DNA of 64,000 nt from Cupriavidus gilardii (GCF_008801915.1 NZ_VZOV01000007.1:62001-126000); one strand, 5' to 3'; shown: positions 1-8,443, counted from the first letter of the stretch. Program-made: numbers and translations. Notes: generated from the sequence alone by a model not told the origin.

Positions 1-385
1 CGCACATCGCGATCATCTCGCCGACCTGGCGCACCTTGGCGTCGGCGAGCACCGGCTGCGCCGACGACTTGAATCCGGCCAGCCCGGAGTCGGCAACGAT
101 GGGCCGCACGCCGTCGAGATCGGCCAGCGTAAATACCGCATCGGCCAGCCCTTCGGGCTTCTCGATGCCACGGATGCGCGCATGCGCCAGCGGGCTGCGA
201 ACGAACGCGACATCGCGCATGCCGACCATCCGCAGGTTGGCGACATAGTCGCCTCGGCCCCGCAGGAAACGATCGTCCTCCTTGCGGCGCAGCCGCGCGC
301 CGATGCCGCTGGTCTTGCTGCCGTTGTTGCCGCCGTTGTTGCCGCCGTTGCCGATGCGGTCGTCGTGCGCTGCCGGGGTCGTCAT
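1..385 (-). CDS. Molybdenum hydroxylase large subunit (CoxL/xanthine dehydrogenase family), N-terminal part
   Basis: This gene runs off the left edge; only its first 128 codons are present. The translation has a low-complexity start (Gly/Asn repeats, residues 12-22) and then GIGARLRRKEDDRFLRGRG, typical of the large molybdopterin-binding subunits of CO-dehydrogenase/aldehyde-oxidase enzymes, followed by the family-like SPLAHARIRGIE. Such subunits hold the molybdenum cofactor and oxidise aldehydes, purines or CO together with FAD and 2Fe-2S subunits, which must lie outside the window if present. The ATG is preceded by GGGAG at good spacing and lies 10 nt after the stop of the amidohydrolase, so the two are probably co-transcribed. 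Substrate cannot be told. Confidence 0.8.
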   Translation of the reverse strand, partial: MTTPAAHDDRIGNGGNNGGNNGSKTSGIGARLRRKEDDRFLRGRGDYVANLRMVGMRDVAFVRSPLAHARIRGIEKPEGLADAVFTLADLDGVRPIVADSGLAGFKSSAQPVLADAKVRQVGEMIAMC

Positions 386-395
386 CGCGATCTCC

Positions 396-1679
396 CTAGG
401 CGACCTGCGCCACCGGCAGGATCGGTGCGGCGGCGTCGAAGCGCCGACCGGCGCGCAGGCAGAACGCCGGCTCCAGCATCCGCTCGGCCACCACCTGGGT
501 GCCCTCGTTGTCGGCCAGCACCCAGCGGCCGCGCAGATCCTCCAGCACCGAGACGTTCGCCTCGGCCCCGACGCGCAGCGTGCCGGCGCCGTCGGTCAGC
601 CCTGCCATGCGCGCCGCATTGACGGTGGCCATGCGTACCACGTGATCGAGCGGCAGACCGAGCGCCAGCATGCTGGTCATCGCCGACACCAGGCTGAAGC
701 GGACACGGCCGAGGAACATGTGGTCCTGGTCCGGATGTTCCGCCGGCGTCCCCGCTGGCGCCGGCACGTGCGTGTTGTAGCCGTGCATGTCGGCGCCCAG
801 CGTATCGGGCACGATGCCGGCTTCGAGCACGGTGCGCGCCATCCGGTAGCTGAAGTGCGAGCCGTGACCGACATCGATCTTCAGCCCGCGCGCCGCGGCC
901 TCGCGCGCCAGCGGGTGCACGGTGCCGTCGCGGTTGACGAAGCCGCCGGGATGGCGGCTGAACGGGTGCGCCAGCACGTCGCCAGGCTTGAGCATGTCGA
1001 CCACCTGCTCGAGGATCGTGTCGGGGTCGATCTCGTGCGCGGGGTGGCCTGGCATCGGCCACAACTGGCCGAAATGGACATAGACAGGCAACCCGGTCTG
1101 ACGGCCGATCTCGGCCGAGGCACGCATCACCTCGATACCCCAGCGCGCAAATCCGCCCAGTTCGGCATGGGCCTTGATGCCGCGCACCAGATCGGCATTG
1201 GCCAGCGCCGCCTTCACCGTGGCATCGACATCGACGCATTCGGGCCGATACAGCTCGGCGTAGTAATGGCCTTCGAGGCCGCCGACCAGATAGGCCGACA
1301 GGAAGGCATGGATGCGGCTGCTTGCCGGCTCGGCGACGTAGTGCCGAAACCCGGGCAGCGTCATGCAGCTCGCGCCCCCCTGATCGATCAGCGTGGTGAC
1401 GCCGGAGTGTACGCCGCACATGTCCGCGTTCAGACCGAAGCGTCCGGTCACGTACTGGTAGACGTGGGCGTGGGTATCGATCAGGCCCGGCAAGACCAGC
1501 TTGCCGCGGCAGTCGATGACGTCGGCAACGGCCGCCTCGGCGGGCAATGCCAGCGAGCTGTCGCCGACCGCGGCGATGCGCCCGTTGCGGATCCATACAT
1601 CGCACACCGCGTCGATGCCGGCGTCCGGATCGATGACGCGGCCTTGCCGAAGAACGATGTCGCGATTGCTTGCAGTCAT
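396..1679 (-). CDS. Amidohydrolase/deacetylase-family metallohydrolase
   Basis: A 427-residue protein of the amidohydrolase superfamily (dihydroorotase/D-aminoacylase-like). The metal-binding DTHAHVYQ motif follows GKLVLPGLI around residues 60-70. Further candidate ligands are in KAHAELGG, VHFGQ and AHPFSRHPGG, and the late aspartate is in GADMHGYN. These enzymes hydrolyse cyclic or N-acyl amide bonds with one or two metal ions in the cytoplasm. The ATG at 1679 is the first that fits the usual N-terminal beta-sandwich; the open frame extends far upstream without family-like sequence. It precedes the molybdenum hydroxylase gene and faces a MarR regulator, suggesting catabolism of a cyclic amide or N-heterocycle (inference). 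Confidence 0.85.
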   Translation of the reverse strand: MTASNRDIVLRQGRVIDPDAGIDAVCDVWIRNGRIAAVGDSSLALPAEAAVADVIDCRGKLVLPGLIDTHAHVYQYVTGRFGLNADMCGVHSGVTTLIDQGGASCMTLPGFRHYVAEPASSRIHAFLSAYLVGGLEGHYYAELYRPECVDVDATVKAALANADLVRGIKAHAELGGFARWGIEVMRASAEIGRQTGLPVYVHFGQLWPMPGHPAHEIDPDTILEQVVDMLKPGDVLAHPFSRHPGGFVNRDGTVHPLAREAAARGLKIDVGHGSHFSYRMARTVLEAGIVPDTLGADMHGYNTHVPAPAGTPAEHPDQDHMFLGRVRFSLVSAMTSMLALGLPLDHVVRMATVNAARMAGLTDGAGTLRVGAEANVSVLEDLRGRWVLADNEGTQVVAERMLEPAFCLRAGRRFDAAAPILPVAQVA

Positions 1680-2046
1680 GCTGGCCTCATGGGGTGAAAA
1701 CGCTGGCTGCAAAACGCAAGAACTTTGCCAGTGCCTGCCGGCGCTCGCCCCGCCTTGGCCGCAAACCGTTGCGGCGCAAGGCTTTGCGGTTTTCCGGCCG
1801 CTTTCCCGGATGCGGGGTATGCCACCTATTGGGAGAGGATGCGCATGCGCGGCCCTGGTGCCGGCGCACCGCCAACCGGCGCAGACGGATGCTGCGCGCG
1901 GCGGGCGTGCCCCTTTGCTGTGCAATACGGGGTATGCCACGTATTCGGCGATAATGGGCGGCCGATGTCGCGCTGGAACGGCTCGTGCTTGACCAGCCCC
2001 AATCTGCCGGCGGCGAAGCGCCGTCGGTTTCGGACCACCACACCGC
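1680..2046. promoter_or_regulatory. Divergent intergenic region with a repeated putative operator
   Basis: This gene-free stretch separates the amidohydrolase from the MarR gene. It contains two near-identical 17-bp direct repeats, GGGGTATGCCACCTATT at 1814-1830 and GGGGTATGCCACGTATT at 1929-1945, 115 bp apart. Their GGTATGCC cores are nearly palindromic. The position between a MarR-type regulator and a divergent catabolic operon makes them plausible operators. No protein-binding data are available and promoter hexamers are not clear. Confidence 0.4.
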
Positions 2047-2565
2047 ATGACGACCACCAAACGACCCATTGCCATCAAGACCGAGATCGATGCCGCCCGG
2101 CACCGCTCCACGCTGCTCGGACGCCCCGGCTTCCTGATCCGGCGCCTGCATCAGGTCCACTGCTCGCTGTTCCTCGAGGAAACCGAGGCGTTCGGCATCA
2201 CGCCGGTCCAATACAGCCTGTTGACCGCGCTCGAGCAGCACGGCGAGCTGGACCAGAACACCGTGGCGCTCGAGGTAGGCCTGGAGCGCACCACGGTGGC
2301 CGAAGTCATTCCTCGGCTGGAGGCGCGCGGCCTGCTGCAGCGGCGGCAAAGCGAGACCGACCGGCGCGTCAAGCTGGTCAAGCTGACCCGCAAGGGCAAG
2401 ACACTGGTCAGGAAGATGGAGGCTGCGGTTCAGCGCGCGCACGACCGCACCGTCGACCATCTGCCGCCCGCCGACCGTGAACGGTTCCTGCTGTATCTGA
2501 TCCGGCTGGTCGAGGCGACCAACGAGCACGGCAGCGTGCCGTACCGGCTGCCGCCCGCGGAGTGA
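2047..2565 (+). CDS. MarR-family transcriptional regulator
   Basis: A 172-residue regulator with the MarR winged-helix fold. The recognition region is visible as LDQNTVALEVGLERTTVAEV with a wing around RRQSETDRRVKLVKLT, and helices at both ends for dimerisation. MarR proteins are usually dimeric repressors released by small aromatic or related ligands. It is divergent from the amidohydrolase/molybdenum hydroxylase pair, and the repeated GGGGTATGCCAC motif lies in the shared upstream region, so it most likely controls that operon and itself (inference). The N-terminal 30 residues precede the conserved core; the ATG lacks a strong ribosome binding site, so a slightly later start is possible. 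Confidence 0.88.
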   Translation: MTTTKRPIAIKTEIDAARHRSTLLGRPGFLIRRLHQVHCSLFLEETEAFGITPVQYSLLTALEQHGELDQNTVALEVGLERTTVAEVIPRLEARGLLQRRQSETDRRVKLVKLTRKGKTLVRKMEAAVQRAHDRTVDHLPPADRERFLLYLIRLVEATNEHGSVPYRLPPAE

Positions 2566-2670
2566 CTGTCTGCGGAGAAATGTGACGAGTGATACATTAG
2601 CGCCAGCGCGATTTCCGGCTGGTCGTTGCCGTCGTTGCGCCAATCCACGTTCTTCCGCATGGAGCGCCGC

Positions 2671-3684
2671 ATGAGCCCGTCCCGTTTTGCCGTCCCGCGT
2701 CGTGTTCTCCCACTCGCCCTTGCGGCTGCACTGTCGTGCGCTGCGCTGGCCGGCGCGCCGGCCCACGCGCAAGGCGTGCCCGCGCAGCAGCAGAGCCAGG
2801 TGCCCGGCTACTACCGGATGATGCTCGGGGAGTTCGAGATCACCGCGCTGTACGACGGCTATATCGATCTGGACCCCAGGCTGCTGCGCAACACCAGCGC
2901 CCGCGAGGTGCAAACCCTGCTGGCGCGCATGTTCGTCGAGTCGACCCCCGGCGTGCAGACCGCGGTCAACGGATTCCTGATCCACACCGGCAAGAATCTG
3001 GTGCTGATCGACACCGGCGCGGGCGCCTGCTTCGGCCCCGCGCTGGGCAAGATCGTCGACAACGTTCGCGCGGCCGGCTACGACCCGATGCAGGTCGACA
3101 CGGTGCTGCTGACCCATCTGCACGGCGACCATGCCTGCGGCCTCACGGTCGACGGCAAGCCGGCGTTCCCGACAGCGACGGTCCATGCATCGCAGATGGA
3201 CGCCGACTACTGGTTGTCGCAGGAGATCGCCGACAAGGCGCCGGCCGAGGCCCAGCCGTTCTTCAAGCTGGCGCGCGATTCGGTCGCCCCCTATCAGGCG
3301 GGCGGGCGCTTCCGTACCTTCAAGGCCGGCGACGAACTGGTGCCGGGCATCGCCGCGGTGGCCGCGTATGGCCACACCCCCGGCCATACCGGCTACCTGC
3401 TGCGCTCGGAGAAGAACGGCAAGGCGCACAGCCTGCTGGTGTGGGGCGACATCGTGCACAGCCATGCGGTGCAGTTCCGCCGGCCGGACGTGGCGATCGA
3501 GTTCGACGTGGACAGCCGCGCCGCGGTGCGCACGCGCAAGCGGCTGTTCAACGATGCCGCGCGCAACAAGCTGTGGGTCGCGGGCATGCACCTGCCCTTC
3601 CCTGGCATCGGCCATGTGCGGGCCGACGGCAACGGCTATACCTGGGTGCCGGTGGAGTTCGGTCCGATCCGCCCGGACCGCTGA
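2671..3684 (+). CDS. Exported MBL-fold metallohydrolase
   Basis: A 337-residue metallo-beta-lactamase-fold hydrolase with a clear signal peptide (arginines, hydrophobic core, cleavage near APAHA-QG). The zinc-binding motif is THLHGDH (T-H-x-H-x-D-H), followed by YGHTPGHT and a late HLPFPG that supply further ligands. The overall pattern (DTGAGACFGPALG, GDIVHSHAVQFRRP) fits the periplasmic group of MBL-fold proteins often annotated as beta-lactamase-like or lactonase-like. The chosen ATG has GGAG 6 nt upstream; an in-frame ATG 12 nt earlier at 2659 is the alternative. Natural substrate is unknown. Confidence 0.85.
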   Translation: MSPSRFAVPRRVLPLALAAALSCAALAGAPAHAQGVPAQQQSQVPGYYRMMLGEFEITALYDGYIDLDPRLLRNTSAREVQTLLARMFVESTPGVQTAVNGFLIHTGKNLVLIDTGAGACFGPALGKIVDNVRAAGYDPMQVDTVLLTHLHGDHACGLTVDGKPAFPTATVHASQMDADYWLSQEIADKAPAEAQPFFKLARDSVAPYQAGGRFRTFKAGDELVPGIAAVAAYGHTPGHTGYLLRSEKNGKAHSLLVWGDIVHSHAVQFRRPDVAIEFDVDSRAAVRTRKRLFNDAARNKLWVAGMHLPFPGIGHVRADGNGYTWVPVEFGPIRPDR

Positions 3685-3703
3685 TGGCTGCTACCGGGGC
3701 GCA

Positions 3704-4639
3704 CTAGCCCCGCTGCCGCTGATCCCGCCGCATCACGGCATCGCACATCGCCTGCAGGCGCGCCGCCATGTCGCGCGCGGGCGCCGACGGCTCCGGCCTG
3801 ACATGCAGGCTCAGCTCGACCGGCGGCACCGCGCCGATCAGCGCCGGCTCGTCCAGCACCCGATGCGCGCGCGTGACCACGCGGCGCGGCAACAGGCTGA
3901 TGCCAAGGCCGTCCGCCACCGCCGAGCTCAGGCTCGCGAGGCTGGCGCTGACGAAACCGATGCGCCAGCGCCGGCCGCTCGCCTCCAGCGCATGCGTCAT
4001 CTCGCCGCGATACAGCGCGCCGCCGGGAAAGACGGCCAGCGGCACCGGATCGCGGCCGATGGCGGGACGCCGGCGGCTGTCGATCCAGCACAGCGGCTCG
4101 GGCCAGCTCGCCAGCCCCGCGGCGCTGCCCTCGCGCTGCTTGATCAGCGCCAGATCGAAATCCCCCTCCTGAAAGCCCTGCCACAGTTCGTGGCTCAGGC
4201 CGCTGGTGACCTCGAGCCGCACGCCGGGCCAGGCGTCGGCGAAATCGGCCAGCACCGGCGTCAGCGTCTGCGCCGCGAAGTCTTCCGGCACGCCGAGCCG
4301 GATCTCGCCCTGCACCGCGCTGTCGCGGATCACCGCGACAGCCTCGCCCGACAGCTGCAGGATCCGCCGCGCATAGCCGAGCAGACGCTCGCCCTCAGGG
4401 GTCGGCGTGACATAGCGGCCGCCACGGTCGAGCAGCACGCAGCCGCACTGCTCCTCGAGCCGGCGCAACTGCTGGCTGACGGTCGACTGGGTCAGATGGA
4501 CGCGCTCGGCCGCGCGGGTAAAGCTGCCGCTGTCTGCCACGGCGACGAAGCTGCGCAGCAGCTGGGGATCGAGGATGCCGTTCAAGGAAGGTCGTCCGAC
4601 CGGATGTCGGCAGGTATTGGGTTTCGCACTGCCGCGCAT
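3704..4639 (-). CDS. LysR-family transcriptional regulator
   Basis: A 311-residue LysR-type regulator. The N-terminal winged helix is plain (LRSFVAVADSGSFTRAAERV, then TQSTVSQQLRRLEEQ), followed by a periplasmic-binding-like effector domain. Start choice is uncertain: the ATG at 4639 is the first in frame, while a TTG at 4585 would give the more usual short lead into the helix-turn-helix. It is transcribed away from the deaminase/transporter pair with a short gap, the classical arrangement for a LysR regulator and its target operon. It converges on the MBL-fold gene, with 19 nt between their stops. Confidence 0.85.
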   Translation of the reverse strand: MRGSAKPNTCRHPVGRPSLNGILDPQLLRSFVAVADSGSFTRAAERVHLTQSTVSQQLRRLEEQCGCVLLDRGGRYVTPTPEGERLLGYARRILQLSGEAVAVIRDSAVQGEIRLGVPEDFAAQTLTPVLADFADAWPGVRLEVTSGLSHELWQGFQEGDFDLALIKQREGSAAGLASWPEPLCWIDSRRRPAIGRDPVPLAVFPGGALYRGEMTHALEASGRRWRIGFVSASLASLSSAVADGLGISLLPRRVVTRAHRVLDEPALIGAVPPVELSLHVRPEPSAPARDMAARLQAMCDAVMRRDQRQRG

Positions 4640-4722
4640 TCCATCATTTAATTTCCCAATTGCCAAGCACGCGCGTACAGTCTGCTCCTCTACCCGCAGG
4701 CTCTTTTTCCGCGAGGCATCCC

Positions 4723-5166
4723 ATGTCCAACCACGAATCCCTGCTGCGCGAGGCCGTGCATCTGGCGCAGGCCAATCGCGCGCGCGGCGGCCGGCCCTTC
4801 GGCGCCGTGCTGGCGCGCGACGGTCAGCTGATCGCCACCGGCGTCAACGGCATCGTCCACAGCCACGATCCGACCAGCCATGCCGAGATGGAGGCGATCC
4901 GCGCTGCCAGCCGGCGGCTGCAAAGTCCGGACCTGCGCGGCTGCGCGATCTATGCCAGCGGCCATCCCTGCCCGATGTGCCTGGCCGCGCTGGTGATCAG
5001 CGGCGTGCAGGAGGTCTACTACGCCTTCGACAACAACGACGCCGCGCCCTACGGCCTGTCCAGCGAGGCCACCTACCAGGCGTTGCGGCTGATGCTCGAC
5101 CCGCCGCCCCTGCCGCTGATCCGGCTCGATGTGGGTATCGGCGCGGATGCGGTCTATGGCCGTTGA
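4723..5166 (+). CDS. Nucleoside deaminase (guanine/cytidine deaminase family)
   Basis: A 147-residue zinc deaminase. The catalytic HAE appears in SHAEMEAIR and the zinc cysteines in PCPMC, the hallmark of the CDA superfamily; length and sequence resemble guanine deaminase and tRNA-adenosine deaminase-like proteins. It would hydrolytically deaminate a purine or pyrimidine base in the cytoplasm. The ATG has GAGG at good distance, and longer in-frame starts only add unrelated sequence. It is followed after 5 nt by the CynX-like transporter, so the pair probably imports and deaminates a nitrogenous compound under control of the divergent LysR regulator (inference). Confidence 0.87.
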   Translation: MSNHESLLREAVHLAQANRARGGRPFGAVLARDGQLIATGVNGIVHSHDPTSHAEMEAIRAASRRLQSPDLRGCAIYASGHPCPMCLAALVISGVQEVYYAFDNNDAAPYGLSSEATYQALRLMLDPPPLPLIRLDVGIGADAVYGR

Positions 5167-5171
5167 GATCC

Positions 5172-6464
5172 ATGGCAGTTGAAGTCTCCACCGGCCGGCG
5201 CGGCATCGGCGCGCCGGGCTGGGCGCTGGCCGCGATCGTGCTGGCCGGCCTGAACCTGCGCCCCTTCCTGACCGGCATCGGGCCGCTGGCTCCGGTCATC
5301 CGCAACAGCACCGGGCTGGACTACCGCGGCATGGCGTGGCTGACGCTGCTGCCGATGGTACTGATCGGCGTCGGCGCCTGCCTCGCCCCCGCGATGCGCC
5401 GATGGCTGGGTGAGCGGCGCGCGGTGCTGCTCGCGCTGGCGCTGGTCGGCATCGGTTCACTGTTGCGCCTCGCCTGGCCCGGCGGCACGGCGCTGATCGC
5501 CACGGCCGCGCTGTGCGGCCTCGGAACGGCGGCCGCGCAGGCGGCGCTGCCCGCGATCGTCAAGCGCCAGTTTCCGGCGCGGATGGCGATGGTGATGGGC
5601 CTCTATTCGGCCGCGCTGATGGCGGGCGGCGCGCTCGGCGCGCAGCTGACGCCGTGGATCGCCGGGCTGAGCGGCAGCTGGCATGCGGGGCTGGCGGCGT
5701 GGGCGCTGCCGGCATGGGCGGGGTGGCTGCTGGCGTGGCGGACGCTGCCGGGCGATGCGGCCGTCGAGCCAGCGACTGCTGCCGGCGACGTCGCCGATGC
5801 CAGGGCCAACGCAAACGCCACCGTTGATGCCAGAGCCAGGGCCAACGCCAGCCGCCCCACCGCCATTCCGGTGCTGCGGCTGCTCAAGCGCCCGCGCACC
5901 TGGCTGCTGATGGCCTCGTTCGGCGTGATGAACGGCGGCTATGCCTCGCTGATCGCGTGGCTCGCCGCCTACTACCAGGAGCGCGGCTGGAGCGGCCCGG
6001 CCTCGGGCGGCCTGATCGCGGTGATGTCGGTGGCGCAGGCCGCTGCCGCGCTGGCGCTGCCGACACTGGCGGCCCGCAGCCCGGATCGCCGCACATGGCT
6101 GGCGCTCGCGCTGGCCATGCAGGCAATCGGCTTCGCCGGCCTGGCCGGATGGCCCGATCTCGCACCGCTCGCATGGGCCATCATCGGCGGCGCCGGCCTG
6201 GGCGGCTGCTTCTCCCTCTACCTCGTGGTCGCGCTGGACCACCTGCCCCGTCCCGAAGACGCCGCCGCGCTCGGCGCGCTGATGCAGGGCGGCGGCTTCC
6301 TGCTGGCCGGCTGCGCCCCATGGCTGGCGGCGGTGCTGCACGACGCCACCGGCAGCTTCGCCGCCGCCTGGTGGTACCACCTCGCCGCGGTCGTGCTGGT
6401 GATGCTGGCCACCACGCGTTTCGATCCGCGCCGGTATCTAGCGGCGATGCCGAGCCGGGCCTGA
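5172..6464 (+). CDS. MFS transporter, CynX/NimT family
   Basis: A 430-residue major-facilitator protein with about 12 hydrophobic segments and a hydrophilic Ala/Asn/Arg-rich loop in the middle (around residues 200-220). The early stretch LAGLNLRPFLTGIGPLAP is typical of the CynX (cyanate)/NimT (2-nitroimidazole) group. It sits in the inner membrane and would move a small organic ion or nitrogen compound. It begins 5 nt after the deaminase stop codon and is the last gene of that operon; a strong hairpin follows. The central loop has internal repetition (ADARANANATVDARARANAS), probably from local expansion of GC-rich codons. Confidence 0.85.
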   Translation: MAVEVSTGRRGIGAPGWALAAIVLAGLNLRPFLTGIGPLAPVIRNSTGLDYRGMAWLTLLPMVLIGVGACLAPAMRRWLGERRAVLLALALVGIGSLLRLAWPGGTALIATAALCGLGTAAAQAALPAIVKRQFPARMAMVMGLYSAALMAGGALGAQLTPWIAGLSGSWHAGLAAWALPAWAGWLLAWRTLPGDAAVEPATAAGDVADARANANATVDARARANASRPTAIPVLRLLKRPRTWLLMASFGVMNGGYASLIAWLAAYYQERGWSGPASGGLIAVMSVAQAAAALALPTLAARSPDRRTWLALALAMQAIGFAGLAGWPDLAPLAWAIIGGAGLGGCFSLYLVVALDHLPRPEDAAALGALMQGGGFLLAGCAPWLAAVLHDATGSFAAAWWYHLAAVVLVMLATTRFDPRRYLAAMPSRA

Positions 6465-6472
6465 CGGTCTTG

Positions 6473-6502
6473 CTGGGGCGAAGGGGAAGGCCTTCGCCCC
6501 AG
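6473..6502 (+). terminator. Hairpin terminator after the CynX-like gene
   Basis: A perfect 12-bp stem CTGGGGCGAAGG/CCTTCGCCCCAG (6473-6484 with 6491-6502) with a 6-nt loop lies just past the stop codon. The T-tract after it is weak, so termination may be partial. Confidence 0.55.
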
Positions 6503-6655
6503 CCTTATCTGCTCTCCGTCCGCGTCGACCCGGCACTTCACCATCGTGGATAGACCTCCGATTTACGAATCTCGCCTGCCGGTACTTGCCCCAGGAAAGC
6601 TGCCTCGGAGACGCTTCGTAGAACCTTCAGTCATCGATGCATTCAAAAGTGTAAG

Positions 6656-6676
6656 ATTGCAGTCAATGAAAGCAAT
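6656..6676. promoter_or_regulatory. Possible autoregulatory inverted repeat of the toxin-antitoxin operon
   Basis: ATTGC (6656-6660) and GCAAT (6672-6676) form a 5-bp inverted repeat 11 nt apart, just upstream of the antitoxin start. FitA/VapB-type complexes repress their own operons by binding such repeats. The arms are short, so this is only suggestive. Confidence 0.25.
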
Positions 6677-6691
6677 TCTCACGAGGTGACT

Positions 6692-6946
6692 ATGGCTATC
6701 CTGACGATCCGAAATGTGCCAGACGAGGTGCACCGCGCCCTGCGCATGCGCGCCGCGGTCCACGGCCGCAGCACCGAGGCAGAGGTACGACAAATACTGG
6801 AGAACGCTGTGATGTCGGAGCAACGTGTTCGGCTGGGTGACGCCTTGGCCGAAATCAGCCGCCGAGTCGGACTGACAAACGAAGACTTCGCCGTGCTGGA
6901 GCAGGGACGCGATAAAACGCCAGCGGAGCCAATGAGGTTCGAATGA
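6692..6946 (+). CDS. FitA-like antitoxin (ribbon-helix-helix)
   Basis: An 84-residue protein starting MAILTIRNVPDEVHRALRMR, the Arc/FitA-type ribbon-helix-helix pattern followed by GRSTEAEVRQILENAV. It should dimerise, bind the operon promoter and neutralise the PIN-domain toxin through its C-terminal tail. The ATG is preceded by GAGG; a GTG two codons earlier is also possible. It overlaps the toxin gene by the 4-nt ATGA, the usual translational coupling of such pairs. The codon choice is less GC-biased than in neighbouring genes, consistent with a mobile module. Confidence 0.88.
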   Translation: MAILTIRNVPDEVHRALRMRAAVHGRSTEAEVRQILENAVMSEQRVRLGDALAEISRRVGLTNEDFAVLEQGRDKTPAEPMRFE

Positions 6947-7362
6947 TCGTACTCGACACGAATGTCGTCTCCGAGGCGATGAAGCCGGCACCCAACGAAG
7001 CGGTACGCGCCTGGCTAAACGATCAGGTCGCGGAAACCTTGTATGTGTCCAGCGTGACGCTGGCAGAACTGCTGTTCGGCATCGGAGCGCTCCCGGACGG
7101 GCGACGCAAGCAAGGCTTGACGGAGGCATTGGACGGCGTGATCGCGCTGTTCGGTGAGCGGATATTGACGTTCGACACCGATGCCGCCCGGCACTATGCC
7201 GAATCGGCGGTCAAGGCAAGAGCAGCGGGCAAAGGCTTTCCGACACCCGACGGATATATTGCGGCCATTGCCGCGTCGAGGGGATTTATCGTGGCGACCC
7301 GCGATACCAGCCCCTTCGAAGCAGCCGGACTCACTGTCATCAATCCCTGGAACCGGCCGTAA
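6943..7362 (+). CDS. FitB/VapC-type PIN-domain toxin
   Basis: A 139-residue PIN-domain ribonuclease. It opens MIVLDTNVVSE (first catalytic Asp), has the glutamate in SSVTLAELLFG, and later acidic residues in FPTPDGYIAAIA and ATRDTSPFE, so the acidic pocket that binds Mg2+ looks complete. Family members cleave tRNA or rRNA when released from the antitoxin. Its start overlaps the antitoxin stop (ATGA). Its place on a secondary replicon next to two stray iterons makes an addiction role conceivable, but this is inference. Confidence 0.88.
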   Translation: MIVLDTNVVSEAMKPAPNEAVRAWLNDQVAETLYVSSVTLAELLFGIGALPDGRRKQGLTEALDGVIALFGERILTFDTDAARHYAESAVKARAAGKGFPTPDGYIAAIAASRGFIVATRDTSPFEAAGLTVINPWNRP

Positions 7363-7790
7363 CCTGAAGTCGCCATTCCAGACCACCCGCCACGGTCCAC
7401 CAACCAGCTACGCCCCGCGTACCCGTTTCTGCGTACAACCGAGGTGATGCCGGACACGGCCGTACCCGTTTCTGCGTAGACCGGCCCGGCCTTTCAATGA
7501 GGTCGTGATCCCAGGCACGGCGTGCCGATCGGCATGCCGCCGCCCTGCCACGTTCATTTCCGATGTAACGCCGCATTACGCGCGCGCAATGCACCGCGTC
7601 GCTTGCACACCCTTTCATCCCGGCGAAAAAGCCTTGCCGCGCAACGAGATACGCCGCTCGACGCCGTCGATCGGCGCGGCCGGCGCCATCCCATGGCGCT
7701 GTGAGAGAGCCTTACAAGTGCAACGTCCGCCGCAGCATGCGCGCCGCTACATTGCAGCCATGTTCAACGCGCCCCGACAAGGAGCCAAAG
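7363..7790. other. Intergenic region with two remote iterons
   Basis: No gene is supported in these 428 bases. The only notable content is two exact copies of the 16-bp origin iteron at 7418 and 7461. The remainder leads into the promoter and ribosome binding site (AAGGAG at 7779) of the small lipoprotein gene. Confidence 0.6.
7418..7476 (+). repeat. Two exact iteron copies far from the origin
   Basis: CGTACCCGTTTCTGCG occurs at 7418-7433 and again at 7461-7476, 43 bp apart, in the same orientation as the main origin array about 49 kb away. Both match the commonest iteron exactly. They may bind the replication initiator and titrate or bridge it to the origin. Confidence 0.85.
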
Positions 7791-7919
7791 ATGAAACGAA
7801 CCAAACGAACGCTGTCGATTCTCGTGCTGCTGTCCGCCACCGCCGCCATGCTGTCCGCCTGCATCGTCGTGCCGCATGGACACGGACATGGGCATCACCA
7901 TCGCCATCACCGTTATTGA
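7791..7919 (+). CDS. Small histidine-rich lipoprotein
   Basis: A 42-residue precursor with a lysine/arginine start, a hydrophobic stretch and a lipobox ending LSAC, so the mature peptide (about 19 residues) would be lipid-anchored. The mature part is dominated by Gly-His pairs (HGHGHGHHHRHHRY), suggesting binding of nickel, zinc or copper, or a periplasmic buffer role (inference). The ATG has a strong AAGGAG. It is followed by another exported protein gene after 76 nt and the two may be co-transcribed. Too short for a confident family assignment. Confidence 0.7.
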   Translation: MKRTKRTLSILVLLSATAAMLSACIVVPHGHGHGHHHRHHRY

Positions 7920-7995
7920 TTGAAATGCGGTCGCGCCGACTGGCCGGACCGCATCAGAACAAACCCAAGCTTGTTTCCCGAAGCAGGAGTACCCG

Positions 7996-8331
7996 ATGAC
8001 CCGTCCCTTGATTCTCGCGCTCGCCACCCTCGCCGCCGGCTCGGCCTTCGGATTCGTGTCGCCCGTCCAGGCATATGATGGCCATCGCTACGACCGCGAC
8101 CCCGGCTATCGGCGCGATGCACCGCCACCGCCGCGCCATGAAGCGCCACCGGCCGCACGCCGGGGACAGGTGTGGGTGCCGGGCTACTGGCGCGCCGCCG
8201 GTCCGCGCTATGTCTGGCAACCGGGCCACTGGGAACGCGCCCGCCCCGGCTACCGCTATGTGCCCGAGCGCTGGGTGCGCGGGCCGCATGGCTGGGTGAT
8301 GCGGCCTGGCCATTGGGTGCGATTCCGTTAG
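7996..8331 (+). CDS. YXWGXW-repeat exported protein
   Basis: A 111-residue protein with a signal peptide (cleavage near VQA-YD) and a Pro/Arg/Tyr/Trp-rich mature region. It has repeated W-V/Q-P-G-Y/H-W units (VWVPGYWR, VWQPGHWE, RYVPERWVRG, VMRPGHWVR), matching the YXWGXW-repeat family of small periplasmic or surface proteins common in Burkholderiales. Function is not established for the family. The start has GCAGGAG upstream. It closes a small cell-envelope pair with the His-rich lipoprotein and is followed by a strong terminator. Confidence 0.8.
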   Translation: MTRPLILALATLAAGSAFGFVSPVQAYDGHRYDRDPGYRRDAPPPPRHEAPPAARRGQVWVPGYWRAAGPRYVWQPGHWERARPGYRYVPERWVRGPHGWVMRPGHWVRFR

Positions 8332-8417
8332 CGCGCAGTGCATGAATGCCGCCCCACCAGCGCGGGGGCGGCAACCGTGTCGGCATTCGTTGAATGCCGT
8401 TCCACCGAGCACCGAGA

Positions 8418-8443
8418 GCCGGCCGTTGTGCCGGCTTTTTTTG
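8418..8443 (+). terminator. Rho-independent terminator
   Basis: AGCCGGC (8418-8424) pairs with GCCGGCT (8431-8437) around a CGTTGT loop and is followed directly by a run of seven T. It ends the small exported-protein pair and insulates the EPS locus. Confidence 0.85.
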
